Shown: positions 24,600 to 38,000 of the stretch, one piece after another
How the letters are laid out: each line of letters opens with the position of its first letter
Position numbering within the stretch: the first letter of the stretch is position 1
DNA from: Typha latifolia
Taxonomy: Eukaryota > Streptophyta > Magnoliopsida > Poales > Typhaceae
Length of the DNA stretch: 64,000 nucleotides
Assembly (NCBI GenBank): GCA_019914945.1
Contig: CM034102.1
Coordinates: forward strand, 13,629,501 to 13,693,500
Reading direction: 5' to 3'
Program-made: the position numbers and the translations under genes
Notes under the pieces: generated by a model
Databases searched by the model: none
What the model saw: only the letters and a program-made list of their open reading frames with translations
What the model was told of the DNA's origin: nothing

Positions 24600-25150
24600 A
24601 CCACAGAGGGAGCCTGTGGCTACGGCGATCTCTTCAAGCAAGGCTACAGCCTCTCGAGTCTCGATGGCCCACCTGAGCACCGCCCTATTCAATAACGGCG
24701 GCACCTGCGGCGTGCTTCGGGTTTCGGTGCGTCCACCCGCATTGGCGCCTCCCCAGCGCCACCATCACCGTCACCATCAGTTCGACCTCGCCATGCTGAT
24801 GTTCGTTAAGATCGTCAAGGACTACCGCGCCCGTATTGTGCCGATCGAGTATAGAAGGGTCCACCGCGTCAAGTTTGAGGTGAAAGGGGAACCTAATTCT
24901 GGCTAGTTCTGGTGTATAACGTGGGCGAGAAGGAGACGTGACTGCAGTGGTGGCCGGTGAGGGGGTCGGGGACAAGTGGAGGAACTGGTCCGACAACTGC
25001 CATAGTGGGACGGAGGTGGAGAAGCTCGGAGGTGGGACGGCTTGTAGCTCCAGGCGATGTGGCTCCGACCAATTGACTTTTTGGACCAACCTTTGAGGGG
25101 AAGCAGATCAAGGGTTGATGACTTCAATAGCAGTTCTAGGGTTAGGGCAG
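24600..25150. other. GC-rich island with overlapping short ORFs, unidentified
   Basis: The island stands out against very AT-rich flanks. The forward frame from about 24616 to 24906 is open (with internal ATGs) and encodes a His-rich stretch and IVKDYRARIVPIEYRR. Minus-strand frames across 24685-25127 are also open, which is common in GC-rich sequence. No domain is recognised. It could be a fragment of a mobile element, a gene relic or an orphan exon. Confidence 0.3.
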
Positions 25151-26594
25151 TTAGCTCCTTAGTTGATTATATTTGGCTGCTGTCCTTGGTTTGAGGTAAT
25201 ACAGGATGAAGAAGAGAGGATATACGCACTACTTTTCTTTTTTGTTGCATGAGCAAAACTTATGAAGTGTAATAAGTGCTGTATTTTATTTTATTTTTTA
25301 ATATTAGAGTGTATTTTTTGTATAGACAATGCATATAAAATATATATGTGATATGTTACTCTTTTTTTTTCATCTCAATATGCAAATTATTAAAAATTAG
25401 AACGTAATGATACGTGATATTTTTTTTAGGGATAATCTTTTGAGAATCTATTAAGGCAAATGATTCAATAAGAATTATTGATTTCTCTCTCCTAATCGAA
25501 CGGTTGAGATTAAATAATACTAGATAAAATTAATCCGAAGTACCGATCATATTTTTAAATTATAAGAGTAAATTAGACATATTTTATTTCTCTCTTAGCT
25601 ATCTATTTCTTTATAAAAAATAAAAATAATAATAAATTGGTAGAAGTTGATATTCCTATTATTAAGAAAACTGTTACAAGGATAAGTAATAAAAAAATAC
25701 TTAAATTTTAATTTTTTTATGGATTAATCTAGTCACATATGTAAAATATCTTATATACCTTTTAACTTATCATGAGATAAAAATTATTTTTAATAACTAA
25801 TTGGTTAGTATCGAATCATTACTCTAGAACTAAATCAGTTGAAAAATCTCGAAATACCATTTTGATAATTTGAGAGCCTATTTTTACTGATTAAAAAACT
25901 AAAAAAAAATTACTGCGAATCGCCAGAAGGATCATTCATTATGGCAATAAAAAGTACAAATATAATACATAAACAATGGTGATTATTAGTAAGAGTAAAA
26001 ATATAGTTCATAGGAATTTAATAAATGTTATCCAAATTAAATAATCAGTTACATATCTGCCATAACATTCTACTTCATCAATCATGTTTATAAGAACGGA
26101 CACTAAAAAGACTCAAAACATGTTAAATCAAGTCTTAAGACTGTCGGGTAATTTTGATCATTAGAAAACTCAATCCCATTTGTATCTTGATTCGTTGAAA
26201 CATTTGAACAAAAAATTTATACGGATTAATCCAACTTGTCATTCTTTCAATCTTGTCAAAAGGACGGAGCATGATTTAAACTCATTTCCCAAGTGCAGAC
26301 ACCGTGTAATGACATGACCATGAATACTGTCCGCATTCAGAGCAAAATATATTTCAACTCGTGGACATAGTCTTGTATACGGTGATATAAATATCAGTAT
26401 AAATATCTCTCGTGAACCATCTGTGGCACCAAAGCTTCTTTAATTCAACATAAATCTTATTGTCCACGATAAAACCATGAAATGATTCCTTTCTACTCGT
26501 ACAGAGATAAATAGAAACTCTTATAGAAATAAAAATGATGGGATAAACCGCGTAAAGTAATTTGTTCTGAGCTACAATCCGAGAAATGTCTTCT

Positions 26595-26670
26595 TTAGGG
26601 CTGAATTATAAGTAGAGGCTGCAAAAGGTCAAATATGCGAGCATTAGACAAAAGATAAAAAGAAAATGAT

Positions 26671-26726
<56 letters not shown>

Positions 26727-29700
26727 TACCGTGTCAACACTAACTGGTTTTCCATCTTCGGCAACTATCTCCACAACTGTGCCTGACTGATCAGCCTGCA
26801 TCAAAGAGAGAATGAAATATCAGCCTAACCTAGCACAAGCATTTCAATGAATTCCTCCTGCTCTTCATATATTTGAATTTGAAAGTTGAAACACCTTTCG
26901 CTCCTTTTTGAGTTCAAAGTGAATAACTTTTGAGCAAATTGTTCCAGAGTCATGTATTTGATACTGGTTAGTAGAACAGTTGAATGATGATCTAGGTTCT
27001 CGATTTAGTTTTCCATCCTTTTCTAATATTATACACAGCTTTATAAGAAAGAAAAACAAAAGAAAAAGAATGATTTCATCCATATTTCAAGTTCATTGAA
27101 CAATTACAATTTTGAGATGATTTCCTGGATATATGAAAGTTTTCTCAGCTGAAGGGCCAGACATAAAATAGGAAGTAGTCATCTCTGTTGAAGAAAGATA
27201 ATGCACTCATGACTAATAACTATGGGGACCGACTATAAGATTATAGAAACCAAAATGAAATGCAGTTAGATGGAGATTACCTCGATCTCATTCATCAATT
27301 TCATGGCCTCAATAATGCAGACAACCTGTCCCTTTTGCACCTTATCTCCTACCTGAATAGCACACAAGGGTTAGATGGGTATAGCTTGCCACTCAATATA
27401 TGCAACAAAAAACTATACACCAAAAATATCCCTTGAGGAAAAGAAAGAGAAAAGTAAAAGAGAAGAATATGAGCGGACGCATTTTTATGGTTGATGAATT
27501 ACTTACACATGAACAGATGCATCACGGGTACATATATACACAATTAGGGGCAAAGTTGTACATTATGCAGGAGAGGTTTTCAAAAAGAAGCAAAAAACAC
27601 TTTCTGTTCATGCATGCAAACAAAGACACAGGAATAGAGCTATAGCACACATTGAATATTTGCAACATGCAAAGGGAAAGACATACATCGGCAGCATATG
27701 AGTAGGAAGGCTACCTTCACAAATGCAGGCTCCCCAGGTGCTGGGCTTCGGTAAAATGTCCCAGCCATGGGACATTTGAGAGGAGGAAGTGAAGACTTGC
27801 TTCCTCCTTTTGCAGGAGGAGGAAGGGCTAGTGCTGGTGCAGGAGCTGCTGCAGCAGGACTTGAAGGTGCAGGAGGAGCAGATTGAGGCATGGGAGTGGG
27901 TGACTGAAACATGACCTGTGGATGTTGCATCATCATGGGATGAACAGGAGGAACAGGCTGTGGCAGAGCCTCTTTCTTTCTTATGATAAGTTCGCAGTCA
28001 TTATACTTTAGTTGCAACTCGGTTACATCCTTTGAATCCACAAGCCTGCTCAGAGGAAAACAAAAAGGAAAAAGAAAAGAAACAAGAGATGTTTAACAAA
28101 TGGATCAAATGATTTATTATAAGATTATATATAAAAAAAACAAAGAATATGTTCTCTATAAGAGCCGATCAGACCCTAGTAGGCTTCCTCTCTCTAGTCC
28201 TGAATGAACAGCTAGCTAAATGTTCTGCCAATAGTGGAGTCAAGACTAATTTCTCAGGAGCTAATAGACATTGCCATACTGAATAGCATTTTCTCAGTGA
28301 GCAAGTCAACCCATTTTTAGAAAATGATCTACCATAACATGCAGATCCCTCTGATCATCAACTTGCAATGCGCTTAAACTTAGATTTCCAATTGGATGTC
28401 TTCTATATCAACAGCAAGGACCTTCTCACATTTCTTCATTTTCCTATTGAGGATTACAGAGAAAAGATCCCTGATTTTTTTTCCCATGCTCTTCTTGATG
28501 ATTACAAGCAAGAGGGGTATTCTTACATAACAAGTTGTGAAGCTTCAGCCAAAAATGCAGATATGGCAGACTCTGGTACAGGAGCTTGACTGGAAGATGC
28601 ATCTGCTATGTCAGAATCTTTTTTCTTGGATAATGTTAAAGTATCTTCCTTGGCTGATGCTGTCGGCAAAGAGTTTGAAGAACCCTCGATAGAAACCTTA
28701 CAAGAAGATGTAGTTATAGGAAGTAAAAGAATGTTTATCTTACTTACTAGGATGAAGAATCAAACTGAAGCAAGTACATACCTCTTGAACCTGGGCCTTA
28801 AGAACAGGGAATTGTCTCTCATCACGGCCCTGCAAAGTGGAATTCTTTAGCATCAAAGGGGAAGAGAAATGAAGGAGATGTCAGATGTGCACATCATACC
28901 ATGTTTTCTCATTTTCCAAAGTTCTTTTTCTAGTATATGTTTTTACTGACAGACAAAAAAAAATATCATTAGATTCATTGTCAACCATTAAGAATATAAC
29001 TATAGATTTGTTAAGTATAAATGTCCCTAAAAGTAATCTTTTTTACAGCAATTATTCGTTAAGTGGCCAACACTATCCATGTTAGTCCCTTCTAGCATTT
29101 GATGCAGATTGTACATAAAAATTAACCAAAGCTGAGCCATCAATCATATCTTACTGGTAATTGTTGAAACATGCAGGTATAGTTTGATCGATGATTAAGA
29201 GGATTTACATGGTGGTAACTAGAAACTGTTTCCCACCACACAAATGAGGAAAACACACTTTTTTTTCATGTTGCATGGCCTTACTCTCTCCCTCTCTCCC
29301 TCCTCTGTACCTCCCATTCTTAATTCATCTTCTCTTTCTTTTGTTACTTTCTTATTCACTCTGTTGTCAATTGACCTTTTTGTCGCAGATTGTATAAGAT
29401 GTAAAATTTAACACAGATATAAATTAATTCAACTGATTTAGCTAGTATAACTGGAGCAACAATTGATTTGAGAAGATGGAAAAGTATGGTTGCAGTATAT
29501 ATGGCAGAGCATTGACTATGGTGGGGTTGACAGCATGTAAATAAATAGTATCAGCAGCAAAAAGATATTCAGGGCTAGGCATTTCTTAGGAGTATGGGGA
29601 GGCGTTGAGAAGATGGAAATATGTTAAAACTTAAAACTAGACTTAGTCCTATGAGCTTAAGCTTTTGGGATGAAGTAGGATGCAATATGTATACCAACAC

Positions 29701-30666
29701 TTCCTTTAATGAAAGACACTTCTTCAATTTCAAAGCAACAAACGAAATTCTAATAGACAAAGAAGAATATTTTCTACAGGGAACACAAAGCAAGAAGAAA
29801 AAATAAGCAATTTTTTATTGTTGTCATAAAAGGGGATCACTTATTGTGAACCCAAAGTCTTCATGGATTAAAGCCCTAAATAAACTCATAAGTGATGGGG
29901 GTAAGGTTGTGTGCATCTTGCACTCCACGAACCGGCATTTTTGGTAGGAGTCTTGTGCATTGGATAGATTGGACATCCACCTCGAGGGTGGAAGGTTTTA
30001 CATCTACACTTACTCCAAAATGTGAAGATAAGATGTACACCCTTAGTTTGCCATTATTGTGGGGACTAAACATATATTGATCCATTGTCATCTTCAACTT
30101 TTACATGTTACTTACACTAAAAGTAGTAAATCTTCCGACTAAAAACATAAATAATCCAAAATTTGAAAGTTGATTTTTAGCAAATGCAGGATTAGAATGT
30201 CGGTTCTGCAGCGTCATGTACCCAATTAACATTTAAATTACGTTTCTACACTCACGGAACTGTGTCCGACAACAAATGAGTTGTCCTTCTTTCTACTCAA
30301 ACCAGCTCATGCGCAAAAACTACCCCTAAGTCAAACTATATTGGAATTTACTCAGATTTAAACAGAAATGTCCGGGAAACTTCCATCTTTCACCCACTAA
30401 ACAAAGAAATCCGCAATTAAGACCCTTCAACTTGTTCAAAATCCAATCTTAGTCCAATTTCCTCCGCTCCTATTACAAAGCAATCAAGATCGAAAGAGCA
30501 AACTCACATGCGACAGCGAGAAGCTTCCAGATCCAGCAATCCAGGAAGATCCGACCTTGGAGACCGGCACGATTGAGCTCGGCTGCTGCTGCAACGCGTC
30601 TCGCCGGGACGAGCGGCCCCGGGCGGCAAAAGAGCACTTGGGGCAAGGGATTGTGATTGAAGCCAT
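26595..30666 (-). CDS. BCCP: Biotin carboxyl carrier protein of plastid acetyl-CoA carboxylase
   Basis: Seven exons, in transcription order: 30666-30508, 28829-28782, 28696-28527, 28045-27715, 27352-27281, 26795-26730 and 26618-26595. They give 289 aa with all phases closing. A Ser/Arg-rich transit peptide starts MASITIPCPKCSFAARGRSS. The middle has VSIEGSSNS and AISAFLAEASQLVMLVDSKD, and a Pro/Ala-rich hinge connects to the biotinyl domain. That domain begins KCPMAGTFYRSPAPGEPAFV and carries the biotin acceptor at Lys254 in EAMKLM, followed by ADQSGTVVEIVAEDGKPVSV. The protein carries carboxybiotin between biotin carboxylase and carboxyltransferase in the plastid stroma, the first committed step of fatty acid synthesis. 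The final exon encodes only PLLIIQP and the stop; I placed it by matching the family ending PLFVIEP after a good acceptor. Confidence 0.93.
26670..26724 (+). repeat. Compound microsatellite (TA)n(GA)n inside the last BCCP intron
   Basis: About eight TA units are followed by about twenty GA units. They fill about half of the 111-nt intron (26619-26729) and begin within six bases of its donor site on the coding (minus) strand. Confidence 0.95.
29897..29966 (+). mobile_element. Au-SINE-like remnant in BCCP intron 1
   Basis: GGTAAGGTTGTGTGCATC followed by ACGAACCGG and TAGGAGTCTTGTGCATTGG resembles the 3' half of the plant Au SINE family, as I remember its GTAAGGCTGCGTACA and GGGAGCTTAGTGCACCGG words. 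It is diverged and truncated; no tRNA-like 5' half was found. Confidence 0.5.
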
Positions 30667-32098
30667 GGACGAGCGGAGCTCTCAGATCGAGGAAGAGAGA
30701 GAAAGAGAGAGAGAGCTTTAGAGATGAGAAGGATGAAGGGAAGTTAAAAGGAGGAGGAGGAGGAGAGGAGGGCGGAGGGAACGAAGCGAGATGAGATGGA
30801 CTGAATGGAGAGACGTGATGCGATCTCAGCCGTCCGTGTCAGTGAGATCGATGAGATCGAGAGATCAGGTAGTGGAGCCCACTCTAATTGGCATTGTGGT
30901 TTCCGCCCTTCTGGGCTTCGATGGAGGCACGTGCCATCCTGATGCAAATGGGTCCAACAAAGCAAGTAATTTCTACAGCATTCGAGTTTAAAAGAAAAAA
31001 AACAAAACAAAATGAACAAAATGTTTGTTTCTCATATTATTAGGCTTTTGCATTAAGTCAACTCTTAGAATAGTTATTTTTAAAATAATATTTTTATTTT
31101 AAGAATAATTATTCTTATATTTTTTTTTGTATTAAAACGGGTGTAATAAATATATTTAATGTAATATAAAATAAAAAAAATGAGAAATATATATATATAT
31201 ATATATACATTTAAATTATTTTTATTTAATATAAATTAGATTGATGGGATAGATATAAACGTAAATTAATAACTAGACTAGTGTGTAGTGATAAATAGTG
31301 ATTGTATTTTAGAATAAGATTATTATAATATTTAGCTATAATTCTAAAATAAAAATTATATTTTATAATAAAAAAAGTTATTCGCGAATGGAGGTAGTGT
31401 TATATATATTGCCTAAGTTCATAGTCAGAAAAAAGTATATCTTATCAATGCAAAAAGTGTGACCCACAATACCTATGAAGGCGTAAAAGGTGTGAAGCTT
31501 CTTAAATAAACGTGAGCGGTGAGGGGGCTTTTAAGAAGTAGCATATGTTTTTTCATTACCATTCATCTTACCTGGGAAACTTTTGTTTATAAGCGAACCC
31601 ATCGTGGTAGAAGATAGAAATAAAAGTAGAAAAAGAAAAACTCAATGCCACAAAGAGAAAGCATCAATATACTCTTATCACAATTTTTCCCCTGCCATCC
31701 TCCAGCTGATGCCAGCGAAGAACTCTGAAACGAAGGCAAATTCAACAATTGACACAGCTTACATAATAGGAAACGAGGAATTCTGCATCCAAGCAACCTC
31801 TTTACTTTCCTTAAGGCATTAACACCGAATGCTCTTATCACAAATATGAAACATGTCCAGATGTAACTTTTAATCGATGGCATTATAAGTAGCGAAGTCA
31901 GTGGATGCTTATTATTGACAGAAATCAGAAATTTTACATGCAAAAAATAGTGGGAGAAGAGAGAACTAATTCCAGCCAGTGGGGCGCTTGATGCGCATGA
32001 CTGCAACAATAATTAACAGGCAAGTGCATGACATCCGGTTTCATTTTTCTTCTTTGTGCTAATAGATAGCAAATACAAAAAAGATGTAAAAGGTTGAT
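30667..32098. other. Intergenic: BCCP leader and promoter side, MPPB 3' side
   Basis: 30667-30790 is purine-rich (GA repeats), probably the BCCP leader. About 31050-31400 is extremely AT-rich with mirror-like TTAGAATAGTTATT/AATTCTAAAATAAAAATT ends that could be a decayed miniature inverted-repeat element, and it contains an (AT)n run at 31190-31207. The remainder up to 32098 is the probable MPPB 3' UTR. Confidence 0.4.
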
Positions 32099-35000
32099 CT
32101 AATAGCGGAGGAGGTAGGTACGGCGCCTGAACCAGTTGTAGTCTGGAAGACCCTGAATCGGTCCCACAGCAGCAATTGCGACATCCTACAAAGTAATAAC
32201 AGTAAACAAGATACACGACAAATTTTCAGTGCACGAATTAATAAATAGACCAAGAGAAGTTTTATGAATTGGGAAAAGCAGTTAATTCAATCTTAATGTC
32301 AATTTCCTCACCAAGAGACTATCTGCATAGCACAGTGCTAGCTTAGCAGTATATTCGGGTTACTGTTACCAGACAAGAGCTGGTACCAGCATTCCCATGG
32401 ATGGCTAAGAGTTCTATCCAGAAGTTTAGTTCCATAATTTGAGGTAATAGACAGACTTAGACAGAGGAAATACTGGCGAACTTCAAAGTGAAAAAAAAAA
32501 AAAAAATCCATGTGATTCTTTTTTCCACATTGTTAGCATTTTAAATAGATGAAATTTGTGATGCAGATATAAGCACACAGTTGTGTCGGTGGGGTAATAG
32601 ATGTGCAATTTTCACCTGGTCAAATATGAAACGGTTGGCAACACGCTTGACAGTGCTTGCATCGACTGCATCAATCCTTGCAAAAAGTTCAGCAACAGGT
32701 ATTCTTCGGCCATAGGTAAGTAACTGCAAGGACAAAATGATGAAGATGAATTTCTAGGAGGAAATATAGATGGAGAAATCACAGGTATCAAGCTACCATA
32801 GCTGTCCATTAACACATGTCTACCTGACGTCCAATATCCTCAGCAACAGCGCTAGTACCATCAATGTGAAGTTGGAGAGAAGATTTCAGCTGAAAGACCA
32901 TCAATTTACTCAATATATAAGCATGCTACTTTATAGAAACTGAAATATCAATTATCAACTCTTCAAAGCTAAAAAACTTTCACAGCTGGCAAGTCGCTAG
33001 GTGAAGCAGTTAATAATGTGCAAGGTTTTGCATTTGATTATGTAATTGGCAGAGATTGCTAAAAACATAATTTTATGTATAACATGTCTAGATTTCATAT
33101 ATGAGCATTAGCACAAGTCTAAAAACTTTGAAGTTCTTATAAAGAATATTAATATAGAAAACTGAATTCCAAACCAAAGATTTAATTCTATGGCATTGGT
33201 TTGCAATGAGAAATTATATGTGAAGTTTTGTACTGGTGTTAGAAAGTGGTTCTAACCAGTCTCAATTGATTTTTCCAGAATGAATGATGTTAGAAAGGAC
33301 TTTACCCTAACTTCACGGGTTTTCTGCATAAAATATCTTACATCTGTGGTTGCCTGTCTTAAGCTTTATTATTATGCATAATACTTTAGCATCTGGTAGT
33401 CCTGTGCAATTTTTTAGCATCTGGTGGTCTCATTTCCTAGGGTTGTTAATTTTTCATAATGCAAGTATGCAACATAGACAGTATTTTAAGATATGTATAA
33501 CTGGTGTAATAGCATGCGCAAATATATAGTATGCATTACTAAAGATATATGACCCATGCAAAACAAATATTATGAACTAAACAACATTTAGCAATGCAAA
33601 CATTACCTGCTTGATTGTGCTCATGGAAGATTTGATATACATAGATGTATTATATCATTTGATATATATAATGTATTTTGCAATATGATAAGAGATTGTG
33701 GTTGAACAAAAAATCAAATAGACCAAAGTTCAAAAAAAAACAATAAAAAATGGATCTAACTCATCAAAATGCAAAGTATCTGCCAAGAAAAGACAGTCTA
33801 CTCTTCTCATTTAATTGCTCAAAGAACTAAAGCAGACAAAAAAATCTCTTTCCTAATGAGCATAAGCATTTCCTTATAGAAAAAAAAAGAGTAAAACAAT
33901 GAGTAATGGAAAACTACCTGATTCCGAGCACGAGTAACATCATCTTCTGTGACACGGTACGACAACTTGCTTATCTCGTACATAATAGCATAAGCCAAAT
34001 CATCCAAGCAATCCGGCTGTTTACAAAAGTAATGGCGTGGTGATATCATAGGACATTCAAGTATAAAGAATCTGCACTCATTAAAAATTCAAAGAACCTA
34101 AAAAATGACTCCCCTATAAAAGCACAAATAGGCAGACAAGATATGAAAATAGACAAAAATATGAACACTTGAGAAAAGAATGAAAAGTGTTAATGGAAAC
34201 ATGCAAATCTATCGAAGAGTAGCAAGATGGTGCTTGCAAAACTTCAAGGCCTCATTTACTTTAAGATTAAAGAAAATCTATAATACTTAGTTTAGATCCT
34301 TACTCCTAAAATTGTACATCTACTTTAGAGTATGATATCCTAATATTTACTTGTGACTTAGAATAATAGTGTAATAATTATATTTGATATGTCATAAAAT
34401 ATTTTTAAAAAAGGTACAAATAAGAAGTAAAAATTCAAGTGTCCTTGATTTGACATATAATGATATAAATTTAAATTAAAGTGTTCTCATTTTTTATAGG
34501 TATGCAATGGGATAGGTGGATAGTAGGAGAGAGGAGATAGATGGAAAAATGTGAGTGAAAAAATTTGGGCCTAAAAATTGAGCGAGAAGTTTTGGTTTGT
34601 GATAGATAAGTGGGTGGTATGAGATAGAAGAGACACTTTTTTAAATATTTTAAATCAAATCAAGGTTTAAATTGTAATTTGTCTTATGTGTAAAATAATA
34701 TGAATCGTATTTCTAAATCCAAATCAACAATAATTTGATCTTTCTTTTCTAATCTCAAGTATTGTTCCCTAATTTATAATAGGAAAAAAAAGATAATCCT
34801 GAAGCAAAAGGAGGCCAAATGAACTCTAAACTTGAGTTCACCCAAGCAAACAACATTCAAAGACTAAAGCATGCATAGTGTTGTTGGTGGAGTCTGCAAA
34901 TTTTTACTGGGGAAGAGTGATGGAACACATAAGAATGTAACTAAAACTATTTCAATAAAGATAAATTTACATACAGACCGACAAATAGACTGAAAGAGCA

Positions 35001-38000
35001 ATCATACATGGTCAATCTACCCAAGCAAATCCATATACAAGAGAAAAAAACAGAATTTATTTAGGAGAATATATAGAAGCAGGTATTAGACTTGTTCCAT
35101 TTTTGGGCCTAGAAAGAATACTACATATCAATTTCATTAGAAATATCAAAACATGGACAGGTATGCACTCATCCCGTGGATGGGAATACGGGAGTGTGTA
35201 TTGGAGACTGGAAACTTGACGATATACAGAGTCTAAGCAACTGCACAATTAGGCACTAACACCACATGTACTCATGGCTCGGCCAAGGGAAAGGACAAAA
35301 TAATGGAAACTCTAGTAGAATTGACATCTGAATATATTCGATAAATTATAACATCAAGCACCTCAATAGACCTAGCAATTTCAAAGTAGCAAATATAGGC
35401 AATTGCATTGAGACTCCAACTTGTGGAAAAATGATGATTCAAGGATAGTTATATCAGGTCTAATCACAACTTATTATAAACTGAATATGATATTACCAAT
35501 TTCATACAAGAGGATTAGCAGTAATAATGTCAATACAGATCCGATACTTGATATTACTATATAGGGAATTTTCATAGGAATGTATAAAGCAAGCAATGCT
35601 CTATGGATCAGAATATTATAGGCTTGAAAAAATATTCAGTTATTCACTGAGTTTCTTTGAGATGGTAAATTTGAGACTGAAGATCAATAAAAAGTAGAAA
35701 AGATAAATAAGAAACGCTAGTCAGAAAAAAATTATGGGTGCCATCATTGAGAAGTTTCATAGGAATGTGATAAAGCAATCGATGCTCTATGGATCAGAAT
35801 ATTATAGGCTTGAAAAAATATTCACTGAGTTTCTTTGAGATGGTAAATTTGAGACTGAAGATCAATAAACAGTAGAAAAGATAAATAAGAAATGCTTTTG
35901 TCAGAAAAAAAATTATGGCCATCATAGAGAAGTTACAAGAGAATTGACCAAGATGTTCTGTACATGTCGAATATAGACAGAAAGTGCATCATTATGAAGA
36001 GTGATTTGGCTGAAACTTCTTGATTGGTAGGAAATTATACCCAGTTTTAGTAATCAAGATATATATATATATATAAGAATATAGCTGTTTAATTATATAA
36101 GCAGCAACTTGAACCTGCATAACACAAACATGTAAATGCCATGTCCTATAAGGAGATAACCAAGATAAAGGAGGCAAAAACAGGTAGCAGCAAACAAATG
36201 TCCCTTTCAATCAGTGTGTTACTATCAACATGATTTAGTGATTTACATAAAGTGAAGCACAGGAAGACATTCTTTCAAGTATAAATAATGGCTAACCTTG
36301 GCAACAGCGTAAACACCAAAGAGGCCAGTATCCTTATAGTTGGTATTGAATGCCATCATGCTCTCAGCTATATCATTAATTGCGATCCTTTGTACAAGCT
36401 CTGAACTATATATAGAAGAATGTGGGGGGCATAAGATAAGTGAATAAAGGTTGCAGATCAAAATTAAAGAGTCCAAAGATAATGACACTACAGGACAAAA
36501 GAAGCATTGAAGACCTACCCCATGTGCTTTCCTCCACCGGCACCTTTGTTCCAAGAACCTAGCATAGATTGCATGACCATCAGAGCAATGGAATCGGGAT
36601 CTGTCCAGGAGGCTCCACTAAAAGCAACCGCAAATTGTGCAAGTGGGATATCATCATCTATAATGCGAACCTGTCATTGAAATTATGGAGGACATAATTT
36701 CTTGAAAAGAGATGGTTTAAGATGGAGAAGCATCTATTAGCATTGAGATGGATAACCCTTACCTCAGAACCAGTAAAGGTAGCCGGTTCTTTTGCAACCA
36801 ACTGGGATGCTGTAGTAGAATCACTAGATAGCTTCGTAAACAACTTCTTGACCTGCTCGACTATATCCTCATGCTTAACAGCACCAGCAGCAGAAATAAC
36901 CTAAAATCAAAATGCAAAGTTAAAAGACATTCAACTACGCAAGCAATAATATGTGATTGATTGATAATTAACTGAACGAATGAAAATTTGTAATAGATTC
37001 TAGCCTACTAATTTTCCACACCATTCTGGGAGCTGTATAATGAGTTGAAATATAGTTCTTAAGATGCTCTTTTGTAATTGTTCTGATATTCTGTGCAGGC
37101 CCCAGGATAGTCCTGCCCAATGGAGTATATTGGAAAGCAGTTGCATGCAAATGATCAAAGATAACTTCTTCAGTTTGTCCCTCAACCTGCATAACAGAAA
37201 ACAGAATAATTGTCAGTCTGTTGCCTCACTGGTAGACTCAGGAACTATGACAGACTCATGAGTCAACACTAATGAATGACCATCCTATGCCTAGATAGGA
37301 AGCAATATAAAGCATGCATATCATTTTAATAGGACTTGTTATTGGTGCAATAATCAAATTATTAAAGAATAGTTCACCATAATATAATAACCAGAACTTA
37401 AAAAAAGAAGTCAATGAAGAGGGAACATGTATGCAATGTTGGTCTAAACAGGGAAAAAATAATAATAATGCAGAAAGGTTTATCATCTAGGAGAATAGAT
37501 GTCATACAAGATAATCTCGATTCATGGAGGAATGGATATAAAAAGAGTGAAAGCAGCACACTCACGACTTCTATAACTAGACACCCAAGTAAAGAAACTC
37601 TTCTGTAATGAGAAAAAGAACATCATCCTCAAAAAAGGTTCATATGAGCTATATGGTATAAGCAGTATCACTGTACAGTATACATACATGCTCAGCCAAG
37701 AACATCATCCTCAAAAACAACAAAAGTGGATGAATATCCAAGCTGCCCTTAATGTTCACTAGCCTCCATCACAAAATCCAACCAAGAATATCTAACGTTT
37801 ATCCAGGTCGTTTTATCACAGACAGAGATTCCCATTTATAATCAGTCCACTTCAAATATGGTCAGCAAGATAAAAGTGACAGCTTTCTTGCACGACTGAA
37901 AAATAACAACTAAAAATACTAGGCAAAAAATAATTACCTCCTCCATCTCTCGGAGGATAACATCGCGCTCTCGATTGATCCGTCCCTCATCAAAGCTCGA

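Larger units (their letters stand above)
23467..26594. other. Long AT-rich intergenic region
   Basis: It contains a (GT)n-(AT)n microsatellite at about 23731-23765 and a GC-rich island at 24600-25150 (listed separately). From 25250 to 26590 the sequence is strongly AT-rich with no gene seen. The last bases before 26595 are the probable 3' UTR of the BCCP gene. Confidence 0.5.
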
